The notes beneath the pieces were generated by a model. That model was not told the origin of the DNA and ran no database searches. It saw only the letters and a program-made list of their open reading frames with translations. Both the position numbers and the translations under genes were made by a program. A stretch of DNA of 64,000 nucleotides from Dicyema japonicum (taxonomy: Eukaryota; Dicyemida; Rhombozoa; Dicyemidae). The stretch spans positions 434,001-498,000 of the forward strand of contig RDEW01000041.1 of NCBI GenBank assembly GCA_011109175.1, read 5' to 3'. The first letter of the stretch is position 1; each line of letters starts with the position of its first letter. Positions 32,756 to 43,239 of the stretch are shown in pieces.

Positions 32756-33319
32756 AACCCATTTCCTATCAAGATTTGCAACACTAACTGAGCAAACTCT
32801 TTTCTCTCCTATCATTTTTTGTTCATGATTAGCGATCCGATTCTGTTTAACAAGATTAGTGATTTGCTTCATTTGATTCCTGACGTTCGCGACTGGTTCA
32901 AAAATGAACTGTTTACAAGGAGACGACAGTAATTATCACTATGGCATCTATTGGAAATAAAGTGTGAGTTATAAAATAAGGTTTAAACAATAGAGACATC
33001 ACTATTCGTCGCTGACGAAATGCAGTTTTTCAATTTCTATTGTGAATTAAGGTTTTTTTTACCAGCTTTATTAATCCACATCCAATATCGACTTCCCCCT
33101 TAGTTATGTACCTAGTGCATTATGTTAGATCACTTCATAGCTTTTCGCTTAAAATTCCAGTTCCATCAAAAATCTCAATTATTTTTTTTTTTAATAAAAT
33201 TCTACGATAATAATCGAAAACTATCATCTTTCTATAAACCCAGAGTATTATCCCCCTGGATCCCCAGAGAATCTGTCTTTCAAGTTTCCTGTTCCCTCTT
33301 GGAGGAAAATCGTACCGAC
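32756..33319. other. Segment absent from the second copy of the duplication
   Basis: In the 62-64-kb copy the sequence runs straight from 'cttctatcataat' to 'gttcaccatgtcggctagtc'. Here about 580 bp lie between the two. No gene recognised; the end is AT-rich (33170-33240). Confidence 0.5.
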
Positions 33320-34205
33320 CAAGTCATCCAAAAGATGTTCACCATGTCGGCTAGTCAGAAGTTGGAAGCGTGGGGTCTCCTGCTCTGGTTGTGGAAATTT
33401 CTTCCACCTTGGGTGTGTCAAGCTATCCAAAGCCGCAGTGAGCGCGCTTTGAGTTGGCCATTCATGCCTTTTCCTATTCAGGGGGTTCCCTATATTTACG
33501 CCACTGTTATTTCTCTTGTTAATTATCCATAAACCACTAACTCCGATCCATTCCTGCGCCTCATCTCTGAGCGACGTTCTTTACAGACTATCCCGATAAA
33601 GATCCCCTAGGCTGTTTGCCCTGTCACTGCAAAGACCCTTTCCAATACAATCGAACATTCCCTCCGGACTAACGCTAAACAGGATTGGGTGCGAATTCTC
33701 AGTGTTGTGCTTCTCACACTGGAATTGATCTAGATGGTCACGAGAAGAAGTCTCTCGCTACCGCCATGAGGACCAACATTCGTTTTTTATGAAAGGCACT
33801 CATATCCCCAGTTAAGCATATCTTCAATGTCTGGTCCGAGGATTACTCATGGAAGCAGGCCGGTATCACTGGGAGGACTTAGACATTTCTCTCCTTGCAA
33901 ATCTCTCTTCTCTAATGGCGTGTAACACCCTTGTCAAGAATATTCTACACTCCCTCCCTAAATTCTCTACTTACAAGGACGCAGGTCCTGAGCCGTACCT
34001 ATCAGTTTTCCCTATCTTCCATGTTCTCTCAGCGGAGTCTAGACGATTCTCTATGCGGAAATCATTTGAATATATGTTAGTGTCAATAACCAACATCGCC
34101 GTTCCTGTTTGTTTTCGGGGACATTTCGAGACCGACGTCTGGTTCAACGCAATTCCTAATGGATATTTTGGTTTGAAAAAGTATATCCGAAGTATTGATA
34201 TTTAA
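33320..34205 (+). pseudogene. RLE-type LINE, 5' PHD finger joined to post-RT part
   Basis: N-terminal zinc finger in one frame: GVSCSGCGNFFHLGCVKLSK. Then ISERRSLQTIPIKIP (family segment INERRSSRSIPVKIP of the 34.7-kb copy) and QDWVRIL. The RT is deleted. From about 33800: HIFNVW..., ISLLANLSSLMACNTLVKNI, LHSLPKFST and WFNAIPNG, matching the region between RT and endonuclease of the 34.7-kb element. No nuclease. It faces the minus element that starts at 34660. Confidence 0.75.
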
Positions 34206-34659
34206 AGATAAGGCACTTTTATACATCTGATCCCAATTGGGTACAAAAATCTTTAAAAATGAGAGAAATGTTAGCGATAAGGAATATTTTTGAAGTTGAA
34301 AATCTCTATCAATAATAGCACAGGCAGTGCCAGAATATCGAATAATAATAGTAATAATGTCTGACAGAAGAGAAAGTCAATCTTTATTAAAATTAAAACT
34401 CAAAATTGGTTTCAAAAAAGTCAAAGCTGAGTGTATAGAAAACTTTTGGTCAGTGCCTAGATGTTATGACTTGGGTCACATAGCGAGATTTGTAGAAATT
34501 GAGTGAAATTCCTGATTTTCCCACGTTCTCATTGGAAAGCGGAATGTAAAACTAATTGTCTAAAAACTAAAGACCACTCAAAATAATTTGGGTTGCCAAA
34601 AGGCAATTATAACCAAACAATAGATTTTTTTAAATTAAATATTTATTTATTTATTAATT
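34206..34659. other. Spacer between two RLE LINEs
   Basis: No gene recognised. The last part is an 'aataaataaa'-rich tract belonging to the 3' tail of the minus-strand LINE. Confidence 0.35.
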
Positions 34660-34672
34660 TAAACAATAGAAG

Positions 34673-36058
34673 TCAGGTAGTTGCCGCCCTCACCGCGTGG
34701 CTGTTCCCTCTCAAAATTGCAAGCGAAATTCGCTCAAATAGCCAGCGGCGTTCGCGGAGATCTCCAGTGCATGAGGTGATCCGGTTTCCAAGACGTCCGA
34801 AAAACTCGAGTGTAGAGGGGGAGTAGGATCCGGAAGTCTCCATAGCAAGGGGAACAAATTTGACATCATCGTGAAGGTCGACGTATTTAACGAGTTTGGC
34901 CTTCTCCGCCTTTACGGATGCTGAACAGGCCCTTGTAGCACTCTCGTGAAGATTTTTCTGGGCGAACGTGTCTGTACATGTCACATCCCAAACCAGTGGT
35001 TTCCCGGCCTCAAATGGAAATATGGTCATCCCGTCCGGTCGTTTCCCGTCACTTCTGCATAACCCGACCGGTTCAAGAATGGCCGAGTATCCAGCAGCAT
35101 CCATAGCTCGCCTGACAATTTCATTCAGAGCCTTGTGCCTTGGGGATCTGCCAGCGCTCCTCCTGCAGGCGAGAGGGTGCAGGCCATAGCAGTCTATCAG
35201 GATGCCACATCGGCACGGGTGAGGTACACATACTTTTAGTCCCAGCCGCAGAGAGATACCAGTTCTAACGCATTCATCATCCAGAAAAGTGCCCAAAGCT
35301 CCATTGGGGATGGCGTTTAGCCAAGCTCCGCTCTCAGGGGAAGCCCCCGAAAGCAAACAAGCGCGTCGGTGCTGATTGGCAGATTCTAGTAGGAGTCCAA
35401 ATGATTTCCAGCATAATAAGTTGTCCAGGTTTCGCTGGCGATCTTGGGAAGGAGGCAGGGGGAGGTTGGTGGCATTCCAGGCTTCTCGTGCGTGGATTAT
35501 CTCTTGGTCAGTTGAGAATTCGGGTGGGGAGTGTAGAATCCTCCTGACCAAAGGTTCGCAGGCCGTGAGTGATGATAAATGAGCGGGAAGTGAGACGTCC
35601 AAAGTTCGACGGATTCCAAGACCCCCGAATCTAACTGGGAGTGTAGCCTGCATCCATGTATCATCGTCGAATCGGACATTAAATATTTGCTCCGTCGAGC
35701 TGAGGAGAGACAAATCAAAATTCTCGAGCAGCTCCAGTTGAGAATAATATGGAGCTGTCCTTAGTAGATAGGAGATTCTCTGGATGTTGAGACTTCTTTT
35801 CAATAGGAATAGTGCTGTGTGCAAGTCCAGCAGCTGTAATCTTTCCAGCGAATCGCATAGGAGTCGTTTTTTGTCAAGGAGGACATGCTTCATCGCATTA
35901 CTAGTGATCGGGGATCCAAGAAAAATCAATTCATTTTCAGGGGTCGAAATCCCACCGGGAAACAAGGAGTAAAATTTTTGAACAATTGAAGAGAAGTCAT
36001 CGTCAGCAAGACCACAGTTTGTTATTTCACATTTCGTTATATTCAACTGAAGACCCAC
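34673..36058 (-). pseudogene. RLE LINE ORF, 3' part: thumb, zinc motif and endonuclease
   Basis: 461 open codons continuing the same protein: GLQLNITKCEITNCG (RT palm end), VRFGGLGIRRTLDVSLPAHL, SGAWLNAIPNGALGTFLDDE, HPCRCGILIDCYGLHPLACR (zinc-ribbon-like Cx1C...H...C), SAGRSPRHKALNEIVRRA, DGKRPDGMTIFPF and KPLVWDVTCTDTF (nuclease D and D/E in RPDG ... WDVT). The C-terminus is WLFERISLAILRGNSHAVRA. All motif residues are intact, so apart from the single frameshift the protein could have been functional recently. Confidence 0.86.
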
Positions 36059-37599
36059 CTCGGACAGCGCGGGGTGAGTACTTCTAAGTCCTGGAAGACC
36101 GTTTCCGGGGGACCTCCTAAGACAGCGTCATCGAGGTACCAGATGTTGAGTGGGCATCTAGAGAGCTTCGTGATCCTCTCAATGCCGAGGGAGAACAGCA
36201 GTGGTCCGAGGGGGTCGCCCTGTTGAACACCTGAGGACGATGGAACTATGAAATCCCCGTGCAATAGTGATGAAGGTTTTCCGTATGAATAATTGACCAG
36301 TTCAAATATGTACGGACATCTTTCCTTGCAGGCCTCCAGAATGCAGTCTCTTCTTAAGCTGTTAAAAGCGTTCTTGATGTCCAGTTTTACCATAATGTGC
36401 CTTTTAAAGTCTTGAATGCTGCTGTTCCTGAATCTTCTGACGGAGTGAACGGCTGCCTCACATCCAAGACGAACTCCGACTCCAACTTGACTGGGAAGTA
36501 AGGATTTTGACAAGATTGACGTAGAAAATCTGGAAGCAATCTTGGCTGCTAGTCTTCTGAAAGTGAATCCGACCGCGATCGGGCGGATTCCACCTCCCTT
36601 CTTGTCGACGGCAATCAGACTAGCCGAAAACAAGATATGACGTATCAAATCAGGCAAATGTCCAGATAATATCCTGTTCATAAGAGAAGTGAGTGAGTAT
36701 GAAAGACGACTTGCTTGGTCTCCAATAGTCGGTGAAATAAGGTCTTTAAGATGGCCGGGCCTTAAGCCATCGAGACCTCCACAGCTACTTGGTGCAAAGT
36801 TCCATAACGCCGTGATGACATCCTCAGGCGACGTGGTCAAAGGGGTCGCTTCTGATGGGGGCGAGCAATGGCGTAGGTCATTCGGAGAGGGTGGATGTTT
36901 CCCCAATAGCGTCTTGTAAGTATCAATGGTTGGATTGCGTGGTCCATCTGAGAGTGAGAGGGCCTTCAATGCGGATCGGGTTCCTCCTTCAAGCAACTTC
37001 GATCGTACGGTCTTTCTTAGGCGAAGAATCTCCGTTTCCCGAGTTGAACTCCGAGTCTCAGTTGAACGGATGCAGAAGGACGTGAGGTCCGTAAAGTGAG
37101 TTCCATCCATAAATGCGCGGATGTTGTTCTTCATCTCAATCGAGAGAGACTCCTTCCCATTGCGATCTCTAGAGGAGCCAAGAGCGAAAGGAGCAAAATT
37201 AAACAAACGTATCCAGTCGTTTATAGAGTCGGAGCGGAGTGCATCGTCGATTGCTTTGGTTAAGGCTTCGGCAGCTAGGGGGCGGGCTGCTTTAGGGATC
37301 TTCACCGGGATACTCCTCGATGACCGGCGTTCATTGATAATTTTGAGCAGCGAATCTGGATCCAAATTGGAAAGGTTTGCCCCGGAGGTACATGCACTCG
37401 CGTGACCATTAGGAAACCCCGAACCAATTCCAAGGCACGAGCGGCAGTGCCATACCCCAAGAGCACGGATAGAGGCCTGAGAGAGCTTCAAACACCCGAG
37501 GTGAAAGAAGACTCCACAGGCAGAACAAGAAATTCCAAACTTTCTCAAATTGCTCATGTTGCAGGCAGAGCAATTAGACGATGACTTTTCGAGTAACAT
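36043..37599 (-). pseudogene. RLE LINE ORF, 5' part: PHD finger and reverse transcriptase
   Basis: 518 codons. A perfect C4HC3 PHD-type finger: C10, C13, C25, C28, H33, C36, C52, C55. Then SIPVKIPKAARPLAAEAL and CGGLDGLRPGHLKDLI (start of RT), IRPIAVGFTFRRLAAKIAS, LDIKNAFNSLRRD (catalytic Asp), GVQQGDPLGPLLFSL and WYLDDAVLGG (YLDD instead of YADD). PHD fingers usually read histone H3 tails, which suggests chromatin-guided targeting (inference). The frame is lost 16 codons before the stop. The true continuation, PALSEVGLQL, is in the -1 neighbour frame. Confidence 0.85.
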
Positions 37600-37604
37600 T
37601 CCAC

Positions 37605-37745
37605 TGAATCAACAATAGGCGAAAATCAAGAATAGGGGAATAATCTCAATAGGCGAAAATCAAGAATAGGAGAATAGTCTCAATAGGCGAAAATAGTCAA
37701 TAAGAGAAAGTCAAAAATAGGAAAATAATCACAATAGGCGAAAAC
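37605..37745. repeat. Tandem subrepeats, unit about 35 nt, at the 5' end of the RLE LINE
   Basis: 'caataggcgaaaat' starts at 37612, 37647, 37681 and 37732, each followed by a variant of 'caagaataggggaataatct'. Four units with spacing 35, 34 and about 50 nt, just upstream of the LINE ORF (minus strand). 5' subrepeats of this kind act as promoters in some LINEs; that role is only a possibility here. Confidence 0.75.
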
Positions 37746-37760
37746 AACAACACACAACGA

Positions 37761-39260
37761 CAACACGTTTTTTTTTTTTGAATGGTAACAGTGATAGAAA
37801 ATCTTCTTAATTGTTCCACTTTTATCATGATTATTCGAAACATGAAATTTCCAGTATGAACTTAATTGTTCCACTTTTGTCCTAATTATAGTTCGGAGAG
37901 AGAGTTTTTGTTTAGTATTAAAATGGTTGATACAGAAAACTCAAAAGACTTCAGTCATTTTCAACCACTTGTCATTTGCGACACAATATGCACTCAATCT
38001 AATAATAAATCAGTCCAGTTGTCACATGAAGGAAGCCAGTCCATGTTGTACTATGAGTGCAGAGATGTAACCGCGTAAATAATTCATAGGTATTGTTTAA
38101 AAACCAGAATGGGTGGAATGCCCATGTCAGAATCTTATTGATTATTTGAGTTCATGTTGACTTAGTCTTATTAATGAAGTTATTCTTGTTGCTTGAAGTG
38201 CTTATTGCTGTGATCACGAGGTAGTCAATGTTTTACATTTTTAGTTCAGAAGATATTATACACAATTATGGACGTTATAAAACAGTGGGAGTTATCGAAT
38301 TGTGCATACAATTTAGATTTTGTCTTTTTCGTTTTTTATTCAAACATTCATGAAAAATATCAACACGCTCATTAAGGAATTTGTCGAGGATCATGAATGT
38401 CATGCATCCTCTAATTAAGAGTCAAGTCTTGGAGAATTTTGTGGTATCTTTTAGGTGACCTTGTTTTACGTACGTGCTAGATGCAAACAGAGTAAATGCC
38501 ATGTTGTTTGTTTAATTGTGAGGATTGATCTTATTCTAGACTTCTTTTTACATTTTCCTGAAAATGATATCATTTTGCAAGATTAATTGCTATTTCCAGT
38601 TTTTTTAATATTGAAAATCTAAGAAAGTCAAGGGAAATTCGACCCCTGCTTCGGAATAGTGGTTTGGTTGCTTATATATTGTATGTCCGTGTGATTATGT
38701 TAGAGACTATGTCTATGACGATTATTGGTCGGACAAATCAGTGACTCTACGAAGACAATCAATTGGTTTCATAATTACTTTTTGAGGATTTTAATTTTTG
38801 TCTTCAACGTCCTGGCAGACATGTGCATATTTAATATCGCGGAATTTATGGATTTCCGAAAAACGGTTGAGAAACACTGTTTTATTGAAACATTCTCAGA
38901 TACATTAAGTAGGTGAGTCTCGATTATTTTTGTTAGCCTTTATTTATCTCTGATGATGAATCAGTTTTTCACTATAAAATCATATCTTCTATTTGAAAAT
39001 GTTTGTTCAACAAACAACGCAGATTCATCACAGCAAAAAATATTAGGTTGGTTAAATATTCAATTTGATTGGATTCCTCAATAAATTTTGTTGAAGAGTT
39101 TTACGACGCTGATAATCTTGAATAATTTACCATGGCTCTTTTTGAATCTACTAACAATTTATTTGAAAATCTGAAAATTTCATGATCTCTTCACCAATAA
39201 TGCACAAAATTTCTTTACTTGCTTTCAGCCTCAAAAAATTAGTCTGTTATTTTTGATATA
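37761..39260. other. No recognised gene; two plausible short coding stretches
   Basis: + 37923-38078 starts at an ATG (MVDTENSKDFSHFQPLV...) and ends at a stop. Skipping a 23-nt GT-AG segment starting 38068 would extend it by VLFKNQNGWNAHVRILLII. + 38725-38916 has a hydrophobic stretch (FLRILIFVFNVLADMCIF) and ends next to a GTGAGT donor-like site. Neither is recognisable. They could be exons of a real micro-intron gene. Confidence 0.25.
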
Positions 39261-39264
39261 TAAT

Positions 39265-41305
39265 TTTTGTGAATTTTCCAGATTTTTTCGAAATTTCAAA
39301 AATAACATTATCGGATTAATTAATGACGCAAAAAGTTACAAAAGTGAAAAGCAACCCAGCAAAGTCGGCCTACACAACACTTCCCGTCCTCCGGGAACTA
39401 CAAATATCTACTCATTCACAGTTGAGAACAAGACACTGTGCAGAGCTATAGAATTTGAAATAGATAGAAATGGCTATAATAGCGATCAACTAAGAGCACC
39501 TAATTTTGAGAACGAAACCCAATAATGGAAACCTGACGAATTCCAACCGATTCCACTATGAGATACTCAGGCACCCTTGTTGTACTGATGTCAGTCATGT
39601 CAAACTACAAGCTCGATAAGAATCGCCAATATATTGTATCTCCACAATGAGTCAAGATCTATGCGGATGAGTCACAGAAGCCCTGGTATCTTCCATCTCG
39701 AATTCTACAAAAAATCTGATAAGACAACCTTTATGGAAACCGTGGACAATATCTGTCCATTGAACTGGAAAACCACAAATTCAGAGAAATAACTTCGAGG
39801 TCATCAGAAATTGTAATGAAGAACCTACCCTTTTAGGTGGAATACAGTGACCTCCTGGACTACCTTTTAGAGATAGCCCCATCCACTACGAAGATTTGTT
39901 CAGAAGAGTGCATACGTTGCCAATGGCCAAGGCGTCAATCGGGCACAAACAGGAGGCCACATAGCAAATCCGTGAGGCTTTTTTACGGAAGAAACATGGT
40001 CACTTGAAATATGGATTCGGTAAGACCGTTGATTTGTTATGACTACCAAAAAATCGGGCACTTTGCGTACCAATGCAAAAATTGTTTCCGCTGTGCAGGA
40101 GAACACGACATCTCCGAATGCAGGCGGATCTTGCGTCGAAAACAAATGTGTCAATTGTGGATTTTCTAAAACACGGAGAAAGATATGGAAGATGCCCCGT
40201 GATAATAGAAGCTAGAAAAAAAACTTAATACTCGCAGCAATAAAACGGAACCAAGACAGAAGAAAAAGACCAAAGTTGAATGCAACAAGGAAACACCGCT
40301 GAAAATAAACACGGTCTCAAAGTCAATGAAACCGAGAGATAAGAATAAACGACCCCCGAAATAGTAGGCACGAGAATCGGTTCGGCAGACCCGAAATAAC
40401 ATGCCTGAAGATATCTTCAAGAAGTTAGAAGATATAATCTCAAGATTAAAAAGGTTTTGACTTTACAATGGAAAGCATCATGAGCTAACACCCTGAAAAA
40501 GAGGCGCCCAAGACCCAATGGCGACTGACGATACTGAAAATTATGCTGAGATAGCATTACATCGGATGAGCTCAACCGTTTTTCTCACCTTGGTGGATTC
40601 ATGCTTTAGTTTTTCCTTGTATCACCGCTACTATCACCCTATGTGGAGAGACCAAGAACAATGCGGGATATTGGTAGTGACCATTTTCTACAGGAACTGG
40701 TCTTGAATTTAGTACCAGATGTCATTCACACATCAAATGAAAAGACTACAGGAATTACCTCACAAGGAACCTAAAAAAGTGGACGGAGGAACCCATTTCA
40801 ACAAATGAAATCAAAAATACGAACCGCGATCTTACAAACATCATAGGGACATATTTGCAACTATATGCTAAGAAGAATTCTCGAATGCACACCGTAAGAA
40901 ATTTATCCACATTTCACCTATAACCTTGGAACAGATTAAAGAAAAAAAATCGACTGAGAACTAGCTTAAGAAGATACGTTGACCGGATGAACCACATGGC
41001 GCTACGGATCGGCTCAAATAACCAAAAGAACCATCGTATGCTGGCAGTAAGTACGGAAACCTTCCTTTTCATTTCACGAAGATAATCCTACCGAGGTTAT
41101 TACATGGATGCGAGGCGTGGTACCTATCCACGAAGAAAGAAAGGATATTATCACTACTGGCGAAGTCTAAAAGATCAGCCATAAAGTTAGCCCTGGGCAG
41201 AAGACTACGCGACGTCCTGAGTACTGAAAAAGACGGAAGTCTTGCCCCAGTGAAGCAAATTGTGAAAAACAGGATTTGTAGATTCCTACGTAAGAAAGCA
41301 CATTA
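39265..41305 (+). pseudogene. Gag-like/RT LINE (family C), copy 1, internally deleted
   Basis: ORF1 traces: YSFTVENKTLCRAIEFEID; tandem CCHC knuckles at about 40035-40150, YQKIGHFAYQCKNCFRCAGE then HDISEC (C-x2-C-x4-H-x4-C, one Cys lost). Then a jump to the ORF2 end: IILPRLLHGCEAWYLSTKKE, ILSLLAKSKRSAIKLALGRR and VKNRICRFLRKKAH (RT thumb/C-terminus), stop near 41305. The endonuclease and RT catalytic core are deleted. Nearly identical copy at 50830-52995; the two carry different deletions. Confidence 0.68.
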
Positions 41306-41689
41306 ATTATGGAGATGGGGGACGTCAAAATACCAGGCCGCAAAGCGACTATTTAAAACCCCTATATCTAACTCCTAATCCGGGAAGTTTGTCGAGATTT
41401 ATTTGTTATTGACCAGCCTCGATGGACTTTTAGATCATCTAAGAATTGTGATATTTGAAAGAGTTTGTCAAAAGAATTTTGATTGTTTATATCAATGTTA
41501 ATAAGATTTTAGAAACAAATTGGTGTTTTGTTCACATCAGAAAACATTTGGATTTGAAAAAAGTCAGTCTAGCAGAAATAATGAATTAGTCCAAGTATGA
41601 AATTAATTGCCATCAAGTGAGGAAACGTATTGTTAATAATTTATTAAAAGGAAGATTAGTTAACTTGAAGACTTCATTCGTGACGATTA
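41306..41689. other. 3' flank of family C LINE
   Basis: AT-rich, also present in the second copy (53040-53385). No gene recognised. Confidence 0.35.
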
Positions 41690-43215
41690 ATGTAATCCTA
41701 AAATCTTAAAAATAACAACATTGTAGTTTGTTCTAAAAATCGCAGCATAGAAATGGATCTCTTCCATATTGGAGTTTAAACATACATTCTCAATTTTCTG
41801 AATAATGTCATGTGGAATCATCATTTCCATAAATATATTTGCTACTTTAAAAATAAAGATTAACGATAGTCGGTAGTTAAATTGGCACATTCCCACATAA
41901 CCCAAAGCCAAATACGCTCATCCGTGTTCACATTTAATAAATTTATATTTGACATCAATGACCTTCGAAATAGAAAATTAGACTACCGAGTAAAATAATG
42001 GATATTGAAATTTGCTTGATGCGGATTATCTTTTATAAATTGGTAAATATTATTTAGAATATATTCTTTTGGACTCAAATCACCGAAATCGAAATTTACA
42101 AATGTAGGCAAAATATGATTCGGATCCCCCAATATAAAAGTCATGCAACTCCGGATAAAATATTGCCCGTCAAAAAGAGTTGATTTAAGTCAGGATTCCT
42201 TTCAATGAAACACCGATTTTACAATAAATCTTCTATTACTCCACACGTCGCCAGTAAACCTCTTGCTTTTGGATATTTAGCTAGAGTTGCCACAATTTTG
42301 ATGATTCTAATGGTGATATAATGACCTGAAATTCCATCTATCTGAACTCTTTTAAAAGCATTGTGAATTTGAGGAATTCCATCCAAATCAACAAACAAAT
42401 CCACGTTTTTTTCATTTTCGTCTAAATAAATATATGTTGAATGCCTAAAAGATATCTCAACACATTGAATAAGCCAGAAGTCATGCAGTTGCATTTTTCA
42501 AGAAATTTAAAGCAATACAAGGATTATTTTTTCATTAATTTTAAACTTTGACAAGTCCGGAATAGCCTAGATAAGTCAAAAAGTTTATGTTATATCTTTC
42601 ATAATTTCACTTTCGTAGCTGTACCAAAAACACATTTTTTTAAGCATGTATGAGAATGAAGGTATCTAAAAAATTTTAAAAATTTCAAACGAAAACTAAA
42701 GTCTCCCATGGTTTTACAAACTTTAATATGCTTACACAATCAGTAATTTTCTAAAAATTTGAAATTACAGTACATTTTCATCATCATCAAAAGGTCGGTA
42801 AGGATGAACCACGTTAAGAAAAGTATCATAAATCATGCTAAGAATAGAATCAACACATACCAACGATTAAAGTAAGAAATTTCATAGTCTTGGGTGATCT
42901 CAATAAGAATAGTCCTGGAGTAATAAAATTCGCTTACATGATATTATCTGAAATCACAAACTCTGTCTCATATAACTGGTCGAAAAACTGAACTAATATT
43001 TTTAAATACTTTAAAAATCGACTTAATATTTTATTTCTAAATTTTTTATTTCCATTGCACATTACATAAATGACTTTATACAATTGTTTTTCATCTCCTA
43101 AATCTAAGACAGATCTGAGTAAGTTGTTTACAAGTGATTCTTTATCATTCTATAATATATCATAAAATTTACCGATTCGTTTATATCCACACTCAAATTT
43201 GTAATTCGATTTTAA
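41690..43215 (-). pseudogene. ZYG11/ZER1-like LRR-ARM gene, C-terminal part (copy Z1)
   Basis: Minus-strand pieces: FFDQLYET, then DLFVDLDGIPQIHNAFKRV, IRIIKIVATLAKYPKARGLL and CGVIEDLL, then near the end KIENVCLNSNMEEIHFYAAI. The 'mFl...GG/Gl..f...' plus 'L.L..N.A....R..L' pattern resembles the armadillo region of ZYG11/ZER1, CUL2 ubiquitin-ligase substrate receptors. That assignment is tentative. Frames are broken. The upstream half is missing, replaced by the LINE at 43240-45905. Compared with the 53.4-kb copy, about 300 bp at 41652-41960 are extra here. Confidence 0.5.
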
Positions 43216-43239
43216 CAACCAAAAAAGTAATTTATTTAA

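Larger units (their letters stand above)
34660..37760 (-). mobile_element. Near-complete PHD-finger / RT / RLE non-LTR retrotransposon
   Basis: About 3.1 kb, minus strand. Order: 5' tandem subrepeats (37605-37745), PHD-type zinc finger, conserved N-terminal domain, RT, zinc-ribbon-like CxC...H...C, PD-(D/E)XK restriction-like endonuclease, (taaa)-rich 3' tail. The coding region is about 970 codons, interrupted only once, by a one-base deletion near 36063-36067. At least ten other fragments in this window belong to the same superfamily. The restriction-like nuclease at the C-terminus groups it with R2/CRE/HERO-like LINEs rather than APE LINEs. By integrity it is the youngest large element here. 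Confidence 0.87.
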
